Source: Saccharina japonica (Eukaryota; Sar; Phaeophyceae; Laminariales; Laminariaceae). Taken from it: 64,000 bases of DNA. Positions 53,826-64,000 of this stretch are shown piece after piece (the first letter of the stretch is position 1; every line of letters starts with the position of its first letter). Both the position numbers and the translations under genes were made by a program. The stretch lies in contig MEHQ01002974.1 of assembly GCA_008828725.1 (NCBI GenBank), positions 159,187 through 223,186 on the forward strand, read 5' to 3'. The notes below the pieces were generated by a model. The model was not told the DNA's origin and ran no database searches. It saw nothing but the letters and a program-made list of their open reading frames with translations.

Positions 53826-55060
53826 CCTTCCTTCTCCTCCTCTTCCTCCTCTTTCCGGTGCTCGAATGATAACAGGGCTCCGTGTGCCAGCACCAAACGG
53901 CTCGACACTACCAGGGCGTGCTGCTCCGCCTCGAGGTCTGCACGCGTGCCTTCCACGGGCGGTGGCGGAGGCGGTGGTAGAGGCGGTGGTGGCGGCAGCG
54001 GCGGTGGCAACGGCTGATGCTCCTGCTCCTCGCCCATCCCTACGCCGTCATCCCCGACTCCTACTCTACTTTCCTCCTCCTGAGACCCCCTTCCACTCGC
54101 ACATAAAACCATCCCTCCGACCTTTTTCTCTTCCGCGTGTGACGGTTTCTTCGTCACCGCGGGGTGGGTTTCAACGTGGCGCGCAGACAGAGCCACCTGC
54201 TCTACTAGCGCGCCCGGGCTCACCCAACAAACCGGCTCAAAGGGGCTCCTCTCAACCGGAAGCAGCTGCGGCAGGGCCCTCTGCCCATCCTGTGCACTGC
54301 TGCCGCTCCGGGAGGTCTGCTTCCCACCTAGCTTCACAGCTCGTTCTTCTTCTCTCTCCTCGTCACCCATATCTTCTCCTTTTTCTCCTCTCGTCGCTTC
54401 CTCATCTAATTCGGGGGTGGGCGCAGAGCGGGTATGGTTTGCAGCAGTGGCCAACGTGCCGGCTCGAGCCTCCTGCTCTTGCCGCACTGATGTCCCAGCT
54501 GCTTTCCTCCTCTGCTCTGCCGTTGCCCTCTCCGAATCAGCGCGCTGGGCCTCGCTTGGCGTGGCACGCAGCTTCGCTATCATCTTCCTCCGAAGGGCTG
54601 CCAGCTGTACTGCTGCTAACTCTCTCCTCATCTCCTCCATCTCCTCACGAAGGGCTGCCACCTGTATCGCAGTGTCTGCAGCCCCTTCCATCTCGTCTTG
54701 CTGCTGCTGCTGCTGCTCCGGCTGCTGCTGCTGCCGCTGCTCGCCTGCGTTGCTCGTGCTTCGAGCAGCAAGCGGGTCCACCAGCGCCAGCTCACGTCTG
54801 GCCGAGGCGGCACGCTGTTGCTGCGGCTCGGATTACTACCTCTTGCCCCATCTGGACTGGTGCTGAGCCGAGTTGATCCGAAAATCCACCTCAGTGAGAC
54901 GAGCCCTCTCGTTCGCAAGCACGGCAACCCGTCCAGTACGCGCAGCCCAAGCTTCATAGTTCACGATGCGTTGAACCAGGACGAAGCGCTCGGCATACAG
55001 CTTGTCGACAACTCCCATCAGCTGCACCGTCTTCCATCTTTCAAACTCCGCGGCATCCAT
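53765..55060 (-). CDS. Hypothetical glutamine-rich coiled-coil protein (unit B)
   Basis: The likely start is the ATG at 55060 (context GTCGAGATGG). Segment 1 is 74 codons: MDAAEFERWKTVQLMGVVDK, RIVNYEAWAARTGRVAVLAN, LTEVDFRINSAQ. TAG TAA follows at 54837-54832, then the same frame continues to 53765 with a Q-rich run, an AALREEMEEMRRELAAVQ coiled-coil-prone stretch, acidic DEEREEER, a proline run and 18 glutamines before TAG. Unit A lacks these two stops but has other frameshifts, so the true protein may read through. I recognise no family. It could be a gag-like protein of a retroelement or a host gene. The opposite strand is also open (53866-54876) but reads only low-complexity S/A/P. Confidence 0.45.
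53768..53821. repeat. CTG microsatellite, 18 copies
   Basis: It is the polyglutamine-encoding tract at the C-terminal end of the minus-strand ORF. Unit A has 10 copies. Confidence 0.95.
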
Positions 55061-55131
55061 CTCGACGCGGAAAAACCCACCCTGCCTGATCCCCAAGCAA
55101 CCCGAGATCAAAACAATGACTCGCTATAGCG

Positions 55132-55425
55132 TATTGATACGACCTCGGGCCATGCAGGGCCTAGCACAGGCGGGCAGGGTAGGGAGCTGGAGCGCTGCTC
55201 ATGGAGACATAAACCACGATAAGTATTATATATTATCGTCGGACCTCGCAGGCCACCATCGAGGCGCAGCGAGCAAGTCAAGCAAGCAGTCAGTCGAAGT
55301 CAAGTCACCAGCAAGCACGAGACCTCACAGATGGAGAAAGCCTCATCAAGTATATGAACTCCCTAATATATGAAACCGTCATCATACCTGCTGTATCGAG
55401 TACCAAGCACAATCAATACAGCTAT
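55132..55425 (+). repeat. ~285-bp dispersed repeat, copy 3 of 3
   Basis: It matches 40858 and 45985 with small insertions (AAGTATTATATATT in place of a shorter run). Confidence 0.9.
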
Positions 55426-55506
55426 GTGTCGGGCTTTGTGTCGGTTCGGGCTAATTAGCATACGATGTGTTACGTGTTACGTATGTGATACGTTATTTTT
55501 TAGTTA

Positions 55507-56334
55507 GACCTATGCCAATGGGAAAGCAAAGTTACCCTAAAAAGTTTGAATTCCTAAGATCCCCGCCAGATTTTTCCAGAACAAGCTTGCTATGGGACCG
55601 ATTCTTAAAACGGAATATTCCCAACTTTTGGAAAAGCCCGAAAAAGCAATTCTCAGGCCGATGTTGGGACAAGATCGGCTTGAGAAAAACTCAGGCGAAT
55701 GTTAGTTCGAAGCGGCGAGATTTCGAGTCCTCGACAGACATGGATCGACGAAACCAACGACTGCGTCATGAATTCTGAACGCGGTGCGCTCGTTACGGGC
55801 TCCGACCCATCTCTAGGGTCACCGTGTTCACACGATGGCCGGTGATATGTGGCGGGCGCTGGCCAGGCGTCTGATAAACAAACAATTGGCTGCTGGTGTG
55901 CATAAAACAGATGACAAAATTTCGATCCGTCTCAAATGGCAAAAAATAGTTTTTTTTTCGGGTTTGGGAGAAGAGCGTAGGACGCCGCCGGCAATCTCTC
56001 GCCTCCTAGACCATGGATCCACCGTATACCTTCGAGGCCGTCATCTACACTCGTTGGCCTTGCCCGACCCGGAGCCGGTTGGCCGTGGGCTCAGTCTATG
56101 TCGAGAACGAAGGTCTATCGTCGCACGAGCTGATTTTTGTCAGGGTGTTAACGATTTGCAACGAGAAATGGCAAATTGCGCAGCCTGCAGCCGTTTAAAA
56201 AAAAAAGAGAAAAAAATCGAACATTGTTTCCCTTTGTTCCCACGGCAGCGGTACGAGCGGATCTTCAGCCTGAGTATTCCAGGCAAATATTTCAAAGATC
56301 GATTTCCAACTTTGCTTTCCCATTGGCATAGGTC
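55507..56334. mobile_element. Harbinger-like non-autonomous element (unit B)
   Basis: It has the same 27-bp termini and TTA flanks (55504-55506, 56335-56337) as 46349-47184. Confidence 0.85.
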
Positions 56335-56780
56335 TTAGAGTTGGGCAAATGCTAAAATCAGATATACCTGATATAGTTGAGCCAAAACCAGGTAATACAA
56401 AAACGAAGTAAAAAACGCGCGCCACGAGCGGTGTTTCGTCCATGAAAGCCGTAAACTTTACCAGGGGTACTATTATTTATGAGCCTGAATATCAGCATTA
56501 GATGTGAGGCCTCCAAAATCTAATAATTAAGCTCGCTTTCCGTACCGTGTCAGCAAGCAGCAGTAAAAATAGTGGGAAGCGGAAAGAGGCCTCGTTCGGA
56601 GTAGCCTCATACCAGTTCAATTTTCGGTACCAGGCCTCGCACGATGTGAAGAATACACCTCCTGGGCCACGTCAAGAGTACTTATAGCGCCCTCCCCCGT
56701 TGCCAGCTTTCAAGCCTCGACAATCCTCGACGAACCGCTTGCATACGGCGGCACGAAGTTACTTTGCTGTACATATACAG
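56335..56780. other. Unassigned sequence in unit B
   Basis: It is a copy of 47188-47635. Confidence 0.5.
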
Positions 56781-56784
56781 GGTA

Positions 56785-57580
56785 GCAAGGTACGAAGCTG
56801 ACTAGTAAGTCCCGTCTAGACTACCCGTTAAGTCCCGCTAGCAAAATCCCACACCGCTCGTCCGTGTCCTACTCTAGCTACACCTCTCAAGCCTCTGTGC
56901 TCCCATCGGTTGTTGTGTTGTGTTGTGGCATTCTGCGTCGGTAGAATGATCGGTGCGTGTAAGCCGATGAAACTGAGAGCCAAACGTTACCGTAACTTTT
57001 GATCAAAAACGTTCTTCTCTAACGTACTTTTTTGCCGTTTTTAAAAAAAATACCGCAAAGACTTCCATCGGGAGAAGTTTTAGAGAAGTAAAAGTAAGAA
57101 AAACAATAAACGCAAACACTCTGTTATGTTTTTTATCTTTATTCCTTATAGTTTGTTTCTTTCCTTTTATTCTCTTTTTTCGCTTTCATGCACCTGGATT
57201 GCAAGCAGGGTAGGTGTTGCCTGTCGTGTATGGTATTGCATTGCTCTGCTTACTGCGCTGAGCGTAGTATCTCCGTGTGGTAGTTTTGTGACCACATAGC
57301 TGGTAATTTTCACGGATGAAGAATCAGTATGGACACAGGGTGTGCTGGATGTCGACGGGCACGAAGGAAGGTTTAATAGAATGCAAGCAGGGTAGGTGTT
57401 GCCTGTCGTGCATGGTATTGCATTGCTCTGCTTACTGCGCTGAGCGTAGTATCTCCGTGTCGTAGTTTTGTGACCACAGAACTGGTATCTTTCACGGATG
57501 AAGAATCGGCACGGACGCAGGGTGTGCTGGATGTCGACTGGTACAAAGGAAGGTTTAATGTGAAGAACATTTACACACAC
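56785..57580 (+). mobile_element. LINE 3' region variant with duplicated terminal module (unit B)
   Basis: It is a copy of 47636-48430 with a few substitutions (CGGACGCAGG, GTCGACTGGTAC). Confidence 0.75.
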
Positions 57581-57622
57581 ATAAAATATACTATGATTGA
57601 ACTGAGTCGACCTCGACGCGAC

Positions 57623-57861
57623 TATAGGTGGGCACCGTTAAAAAACAAACCGATTTAACCCGGTTTTTGGAAATCTAGCAGGCGTGCACGAGTAGTCGGT
57701 TTTGGAAAAAACAAAACGCGTTTTATATTCGCCAGTTTAAACAGGTTAACCGAAAACGGGATAAAACCGGAAAACCGGATAAAACCAGATAAAACAGGAT
57801 AAAAACAGGATAAAACCGTTAGTACCGGACAATTTTTTCACTGATCCTCTACCGAATAAAC
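57623..57861 (+). repeat. hAT-like MITE or fragment (unit B)
   Basis: It is a copy of 48474-48712. Confidence 0.5.
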
Positions 57862-58167
57862 CCACCACCAGTACTTACAATAGGTATACAACGTAAAGAG
57901 GGCATATTGGGAAGAAGGAGGGAGCAAGGGCAACAAATGGAGTATTGTGGATAAATCTTGGCGGGAAGCAGACATAGAAGGGTGTTAGACTGTACGAATA
58001 GGTTTCCTTGGTTTCCGTGGTCTTCTGCTTTTGGGAGTTTTATGAGTGATCAACGCTGAAGATCATGCTGCACATTGTCGGATGGCAAAGATAATAATAA
58101 TAGGTATACAATAGGTATACAAAATGTTTACTTATAATACGAGATCTGTATAATAATATATTTTTAC

Positions 58168-58372
58168 TTTTTTTGGACTCTTTGAAAAAAGAAGTTAATT
58201 TCAGTCTGAAAACAAAATATATTAAAATTAGTGTTGAAATTGTTGTCTTGAAATTAGTGTTGATATTTTTACTTGATTTTAGTGTAGGGATTAGACCGCG
58301 AGCATGAAATCCCTCCGAATACGCTGATCTGCAAGGCATAGAAAAAAAAGACTGGAAGCGAGTAATCGCGAA
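58168..58372 (-). repeat. ISVFGG dispersed repeat (unit B)
   Basis: It is a copy of 49020-49222. Confidence 0.7.
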
Positions 58373-58698
58373 GAAGAAAGGAAAGGAAGCCAATAACGTC
58401 TCCTTCGGCAATTAAAGGCTGAGAGTGACTGTCACCTACGAAGATATATATGCCGAGGAAAGCTTCCGAAGCCCACAAGGTCTATGTATACCAGGTAGTA
58501 GTTTATAATACATACGTACGTAGACTACAGCAGTATATTGCTGTACGTCAATCGTCCTCAGAAGTACACTAGATAGTAATAAGGGGGTGATACATTCGAC
58601 ATGTTGTTTCTTTAGGAAACGAAGCACTACGCGTAAATTTTTTCCATTCATTTTTCTCTTTCAACAGGATTGCTATGTTGCAGGCGGTGGGTCGTGGT

Positions 58699-59104
58699 TA
58701 GAGGTGGGCACCGTCAACAAAAACCGGTTTAAACCGGTTTTTGGAAACCCAACATGCGAACAGCTGATCGCTGTTCAGTGCTGGATAGTCTTGGGGGGAG
58801 GCATATAGTACCTGTGCACCGGCAATGTCTTCTTCAAAACAATGTTTTACACCTTGAAATCACGTCACCCCGTGTGCTGTGGTTGTGGCTTGGAATCCAC
58901 ATATAAACACGTTTTAGACCCAAACATGCCGTTATGTTCAATGATTTGGAGGCCTCTCATGTTACCATCCGGTTTTAACCGGTTTTCGAAAAACGGTTAA
59001 AACCGGCTGAAAAAAAACGGTTTTATCCGGTTTTTTGTTTTGATAATAACGCCTCGTTATCCGGGTCTCGGTATTATATTTTTGCCTCCCGGTGCCCACC
59101 TCTA
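58699..59104. mobile_element. hAT-like MITE (unit B)
   Basis: It is a copy of 49553-49958 with the same terminal GGTGGGCACCG repeats. Confidence 0.65.
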
Positions 59105-59180
59105 AACTCGGCAAATAAACTGCAGCCTGTGTCCATTGTGTTGTATACGCGCGTATCATATGTTCTGTATGTCGTTAAGC

Positions 59181-59537
59181 ACCGGTCGCCCCGGTGGGCT
59201 AGCAGGTAACCACGAAGCCTGTTGGCGTCAAGGTCGCGAGTTCGAGCCCCCCCGAGTGCATGCTCGAGGGTTTTCTCGCAAAAAAACATCTTGACTAGCG
59301 GAAAGCGTGAGAGCGTGAGTTATAAAAATTCGATGAAAATCGACGAGGGTTGGAAAGGCTGAACCTTCTGTGCGATAAAAACCAAGGCAACAACCGTAGT
59401 GGGGGAGGAGGGAGAGGAGCCTACTTTGTGACCCCGGATCTGAGTTACGACTAGGGAGGGAGAACGACAGAAGTGGGAAGATAAGGAATGGGATGAAAAA
59501 AACAAACAACAAACAAACAAACAAACAAACAAACAAA
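59181..59537 (+). mobile_element. tRNA-derived SINE with (AAAC)n tail (unit B)
   Basis: It is a copy of 50035-50391. Confidence 0.75.
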
Positions 59538-60745
59538 TGTTGTGATGTCTTCGTGTCGGGCGTGTAGGCGACAGTGTACGTACGTATAACCTCTGATTGG
59601 CTCAAAATGCGTCAAAATCAGTGGAACGCTATTTAGACAAAGTGAACAAAAATATACGTCTACCTGACGAGTTCATGCCAAAATCATGTTCGATGATCCT
59701 GGCCAATGACAGGTGTCCACGCGTGTGGTTTGCACTTGGTTTGAGAGTTGTACCTGATTTTGGCACCAAAGTGACCAGGTGTACCTGAGTTTGGCAAAAA
59801 CACTTTGGAGTTTTGTCTTTTTGGGATTGTAAGCTCATGGAGGCGCTCTCCTCTCCTGCATGCGTCCGCTGGTGCCTGCGCTCTCGTCGGTGGATACTAC
59901 TGAGGGGACCATTCTCGCTCGAGGCTAACGAACAGTACATACGTACATACTACAGTATATGTAATATATGTGATCCCTCGTCTTGAATGAATGGTGGCCT
60001 CCGCAACACATTACAAAAAAGTTATTTTTGTCACACGCCCGTATAAGAATCCACACCTGCCAACAAGACTTACAAAATAAAGTCACAAACAGAAGAGTCC
60101 TGCAGAAAAAAATGCAGGCGTATGACTCGCGTAATAATGGCCTTTTAGGACATACTCAAGACCGTGTCAAAAGTTCCTGCGGAAAAAACGTATTGTTGAG
60201 CGAGGTATAGTCAATAGACCGTTCTGGGAGCGCCTTGGCTTGGCCACCTCGTGCATAGAAGCAGGCCGACGATTGGTGCGTTATTAGACCTCTAATCGGT
60301 GTCACCACACACTACTACTGCAAACTCGACCTCGAATCGGACTCACCACACACCGCCGCCAATTGAGCGGCTTGACTGGCGATTAAAGCAACTACATGTA
60401 CGCGTACAGTACCGGCCCGCTCATAAGAAACCACGAGTCGGGCTTAGGCTGACTTTCTTTTTTGAGAAAGGGGTGTCTCCCACACTAACTTCGGCTAATA
60501 GGCTGTCGACTTTCTTATTTCCCCCGTAAAGTTTAGGCGGAGTTTTTGTGGGGCACTTTCTTACGAGAGGGCCGGCAGTGTATTCGTACGTAGTGCGATT
60601 AATATATACTTCGTACGCAATACCTGGAACATATATATCGTCTCACCTGCATCGCCCAGACTCTCGACACCATGTCGCTTCACGTGGTCTACAGCTATGC
60701 CCTGCTGTTGGAGTTGGCGTGCGTGGCTTTGGCACGGTTGTGGTG
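59538..60745. other. Unassigned sequence in unit B
   Basis: It is a copy of 50392-51599. No gene is supported. Confidence 0.5.
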
Positions 60746-61000
60746 TCCGATGACTTGTATTTCTTTTCTCTTTTTTTTCTCTTGCATGCACCTGGATTGC
60801 TAGCAGGGTAGGTCTTGCCTGTCGCATATGGCATTGCATGGTCTGCTCTGCTTACTGCACTGAGTGTAGTATCTCTGTGTCGTAGTTTTGTGACCACAGA
60901 ACTGGTACCTTTTTAGGATGATGAATCGGCACGGACACTGGGTGTGCTGGATGTCGACGGGTAGAAAGGAAGGTTTAATGTGAAGAACACACACACACAC
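60746..61000 (+). mobile_element. LINE terminal module only (unit B)
   Basis: It is a copy of 51600-51860. Confidence 0.8.
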
Positions 61001-61030
61001 ATTGTGTGTGAGGGTGGCAGGTCGGTATAC

Positions 61031-62053
61031 CCGTGCCGCCCACCTCTGTAGCCGCTTCGAACGCGGCACTGATTCTGGTGGTCTTTCTTTCCCTTTGTTT
61101 GTTTGTTTGTTTGATTTTTTTCTTATTTTTCTTTTTTTCATTTTTCTTTTTGCTTGTTGTATTGCCTGTTGTTGCTTCTCAAGGGGGGCACGACAGCGAT
61201 GCTACAACCCCTCGCATCATTTGCTTCGTTTACTTTGTTTCACTTATTTATGTTACCGTGGTCGCTTTTGCCTTTGTTTCTCCGCCTTCCGTATTTGTCC
61301 TAGGATTTTCTTTGGTGGCTTAGCTACGTACGTATTCATTTTGTTTTTGTCATTCCCCGTTCTCTTTCCGGGACTCTCGTGTGTTACACGAGAACGAAAC
61401 GGAATTGAGTTGGAAGTGCCACGTACCCGTTGTATGGGTGGCGCCCAAGGGAAGGGAGACGGAGGGTGGGGGGGGTCATAGGGAAACCAGGACGGACGAA
61501 AGCAGGAAAGAGACGGCAAACAGAGTAGGTGCCAGACCGACTAGCTGGTAGAACCTGCCTGTACTACGGGCACAAACCTGCCTCGGCTGGCCTTCGGTGT
61601 GCTCCGGCTGGCTGTCCTATCCTGTCGTTCTCAGTCTTGCTCTGTTGGCGCTGTTTCGGTCCATTTTATTTTCTTTCATTTCATTTGGTTTTTTATTGGA
61701 GGTCGCATCTCCTCTGGGAGAAGCACGACACTTTCTTTCTTTTTTTGTCATGCTTTTTATTTGGTTGCTTGATTATTGATTTGCTTCAGTATATTTACTT
61801 TTTATTATTTTTTCTTTTCGCTTTTTTCTTTTTTCTCTTTTTTTTCTCTTGCATGCACCTGGATTGCTAGCAGGGTAGGTCTTGCCTGTCGTATATGGCG
61901 TTGCATTGTCTGCTCTGCTTACTGCACTGAGTGTAGTATCTCTGTGTCGTAGTTTTGTGACCACAGAACTGGTACCTTTTTAGGATGAAGAATCGGCACG
62001 GACACTGGGTGTGCTGGATGTCGACGGGTAGAAAGGAAGGTTTAATGTGAAGA

Positions 62054-62086
<33 letters not shown>

Positions 62087-62092
62087 CACATT
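61031..62092 (+). mobile_element. LINE 3' region; end of the tandem duplication
   Basis: It is a copy of 51885-52920 with a longer (CA)n end. From about 61223 it is the start of a third, incomplete unit. After 62092 the sequence leaves the duplication. Confidence 0.85.
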
Positions 62093-62164
62093 GACTGCGC
62101 TGAAATACCATAATTGACAATTTGCGGTTCGTACTACTGGCTGTCCTCTCTACGTATCTCGATT

Positions 62165-62531
62165 TTGTTTACATCGCTTTTGCTTTTGTTTCTCCGCCTT
62201 CCGTATTTTTTTTCCTAGGACTTTCTTTGGTTGCTTAGCTACGTACGTATTCATTTTTGTTTTCGTTATTCCCCGTTCTCTTTCCGGGACTCTCGTGTGT
62301 TACACGAGAACGAAACGGAACTGAGTAGGAAGTGCCACGTATCCGTTGTATGGGTGGCGCCCAAGGGAATGGAGACGGAGGGTGGGTAGGGAAACCACGG
62401 CGGACGGAAGCAGGAAAGAGACGGCAAACAGAGTAGGTACCAGACCGACTAGCTGGTAGAACCTGCCTGTACTACGGGCACAAACCAGCCTCGGCTGGCT
62501 GGAAGGTGCCTTTCGTGTGCTCCGGCTGGCT
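62165..62531 (+). mobile_element. LINE 3' region fragment lacking its end
   Basis: It starts CGCTTTTGCTTTTGTTTCTC and runs through the ORF2-tail remnant (ELSRKCHVSVVWVAPKGM) to GTGCTCCGGCTGGC, where it stops before the terminal module. Confidence 0.8.
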
Positions 62532-63302
62532 TAGGCCCAGGCCTTTAAGGCATGCCTGAAATAATGCCTGAATGACCTTTTCTGAAAACAGCGTGCCTGA
62601 ACGCGATTTTCGTGCCTATCTTTCTTATCTTTTCTCAGGCACGGCCAGGCATGCCGAACTGACAAAAAAGGCAAAAAAAATAACGCCGTTATATTGCAAC
62701 TCCCATATTTAGGGGAAAGGGGTTATTTGTTGTGTTTTTTTTTGCGGTCACGCGGTCACACAGTAGTGCATCAGTGCACGCACAGACGCACAGCCAAGGC
62801 ATCCCGCACGGCCACAGCTCTGCTAACAGCCAGGGATGGTGTCGTCCCAGAGTATCACGATACCACCTTCTGGGTGGAAGGCACCATGCCCGGTGAAGAA
62901 GGAAGTACGCACACACCACCAGCAGTTTCGTATTGCGGTAGAGAGGGGTCAACGGTCAACACCAATCGTAGTGTGCCGTCAAGTGAGGGTCATTGGGTGA
63001 CGGCGTAGAACAACACTCTTGCTTGGCGTCTTCTGATACGCAGGCTCTTCACGGAACGATGTAGACGAGGCAACGGGCTTTCAATGATTTGGATGGTGCT
63101 TTCTTGTGGTTTTTGTGTCCGATGAATCGACCGATCATATCGCTGAAGGGTGATGGGGCAGAACAGAACCAACGCTGGGGCTTGATGATTTGCTCGCCCG
63201 CGCATGCACAAGGTTTGGATTCGAAATTGATGATTCATTTTTATTTACAGTGCGAATCAAAGCTCGTTTTGTTTCATACATATTATATGAGTTTTGGCTT
63301 TA
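62532..63302. other. Unassigned sequence with TGCCTGAA repeats
   Basis: GCCTGAA/TTCAGGC words recur four to five times at 62545-62655, bounded by TTAGGCCCAGGCC. The plus-strand frame 62694-63008 has no recognised domain. Confidence 0.5.
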
Positions 63303-63625
63303 GGGCCCGTTTTAACGAAGAAAAAAAATCAATTTGGAAAAACTAAAATTCAAATCCAGTTTTCATTGGTCAACACGCGCACCAGCACCAAAGATTAGGA
63401 ACGCTCTCTAAGGCCCGTTTTAAAGAAGAAAAATAAAATCAATTTGGAAAAAATAAAAATAAAATCCACTTTTCATTGGTCAACACGCGCACCAGCACCA
63501 AAGATTAGGAACGCTCTCTAAGGGCCCGTTTTAACGAAAAATAAAAAATCAATTTGGAAAAAATAAAATTCAAATCCGCTTTTCATTGGTCAACACGCGC
63601 ACCAGCACCAAATAAAAACGGGCCC
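63303..63625. mobile_element. MITE with GGGCCCGTTTT termini, TTA duplication, three internal tandem units
   Basis: It begins GGGCCCGTTTTAACG and ends AAAACGGGCCC, with TTA on both sides (63300-63302, 63626-63628). The interior is three ~112-bp units, each with CATTGGTCAACACGCGCACC and ending AACGCTCTCTAAGG. TTA flanks and GGGCC ends fit PIF/Harbinger MITEs. Confidence 0.8.
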
Positions 63626-63628
63626 TTA

Positions 63629-64000
63629 GAGAGCGTCCCCTGTTCCGTTGTTATTACGGTATACAACACTTCGCAGAAGCCAAAAAACACAAGCGGGAGT
63701 GTAGCTTTTTCAAGCCGTATTCGACGATGAATGATGGCATAATCGTACGATGGTTCACGTTGAGCCAGTACAAAATACCTAGTCGAGTCTCGAGGAAATT
63801 TGCGTAGCGCCGTACACCGTTATTCTGGTGAGTATAATGCTACAGTAGGTAACGCGCACACGTGCAGCCTTGTTTGCTGTTGTATCAGGTTGTATATACA
63901 TCACACCCTGGACAATTATCAATTGCCTAATTGTCTATTAATAGTTTCCTATTACAATTGACTGGCAATTGTGGTCGCCAATTCCAATTAATTGGAACGC
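63629..64000. other. Unassigned sequence with AATTG palindromes at the end
   Basis: No gene is supported. CAATTG/AATTGG words cluster at 63918-63998. Confidence 0.5.

Larger units (their letters stand above)
52071..61222 (+). repeat. 9.15-kb direct tandem duplication, unit B
   Basis: It is the second unit. A partial third unit follows to about 62092. Beyond about 55370 it is nearly identical to unit A; before that the two differ by frequent indels. Confidence 0.9.

Noticed and set aside
53866-54876. 336-codon plus-strand frame opposite the glutamine-rich ORF
   Set aside because: Low-complexity S/A/P/R composition; the minus strand has an ATG in good context, structured N-terminus and conservation between units.

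Overview
This window is eukaryotic and almost entirely non-genic repeat landscape. Nothing in it looks prokaryotic: there are no operons, rRNA genes or CRISPR arrays. Gene fragments are spliced (a CAAG|GTGAGG donor and CAG|G acceptor at 36573/36441). Non-LTR retrotransposon tails, a tRNA-derived SINE and many terminal-inverted-repeat elements are present. The composition (CTG/CAG-rich tracts, many GTAC and TACGTA words, poly-G/C minisatellites) suggests a protist or algal nuclear genome, possibly a stramenopile such as a brown alga. That placement is a low-confidence guess. Nearly all open frames here run through repeats and are not genes.

Layout. 0-9 kb: a foldback element built of palindromic minisatellite (602-1402), a 345-bp tandem duplication (3841-4535), a 226-bp diverged tandem (7335-7880) and an inverted repeat pair (6.25-6.7 and 8.44-8.93 kb). 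9.4-22.2 kb: a poly-G/poly-C minisatellite, then a 5.4-kb segment present twice in direct orientation at near-identity (10574-16003 and 16854-22188). It carries a degraded exon with an OTU-protease-like DGNC motif. 22.6-24.4 kb: a large palindrome with a small element nested in one arm. 24.8-30.9 kb: a TAAC/GTTA-rich array interrupted by a 5'-truncated LINE (26.0-27.9 kb), a tRNA-like SINE head and a 182-bp tandem array. 31-35.2 kb: two arrays of a CGGAACTTCTG minisatellite, several MITE-like elements with target duplications, and a pair of inverted 277-bp repeats. 35.2-39.5 kb: a minisatellite, then the only recognisable protein genes: the C-terminal half of a Pif1-family helicase (two exons) and, upstream on the same strand, a second OTU-like exon, followed by a 670-bp tandem duplication. 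39.6-62.5 kb: LINE 3' tails and a 9.15-kb direct tandem duplication (42.9-52.1, 52.1-61.2 kb, plus a partial third start). Its junctions fall inside LINE 3' tails, and it contains a glutamine-rich coiled-coil ORF, Harbinger-like and hAT-like MITEs and SINEs. 62.5-64 kb: unassigned sequence and a MITE with three internal tandem units.

The most interesting biological signal is the OTU-like exon family. Copies at 12 kb and 38 kb align without gaps over the DGNC region and end at the same phase-0 splice donor. The 38-kb copy lies about 1 kb upstream of a Pif1 helicase on the same strand, a combination known from OTU-bearing Helitron relatives. The most important caution is that both large duplications could partly be assembly products. 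One ends exactly at a single N. The other switches abruptly from indel-rich to near-identical. Read-depth evidence is needed before either is taken as real.
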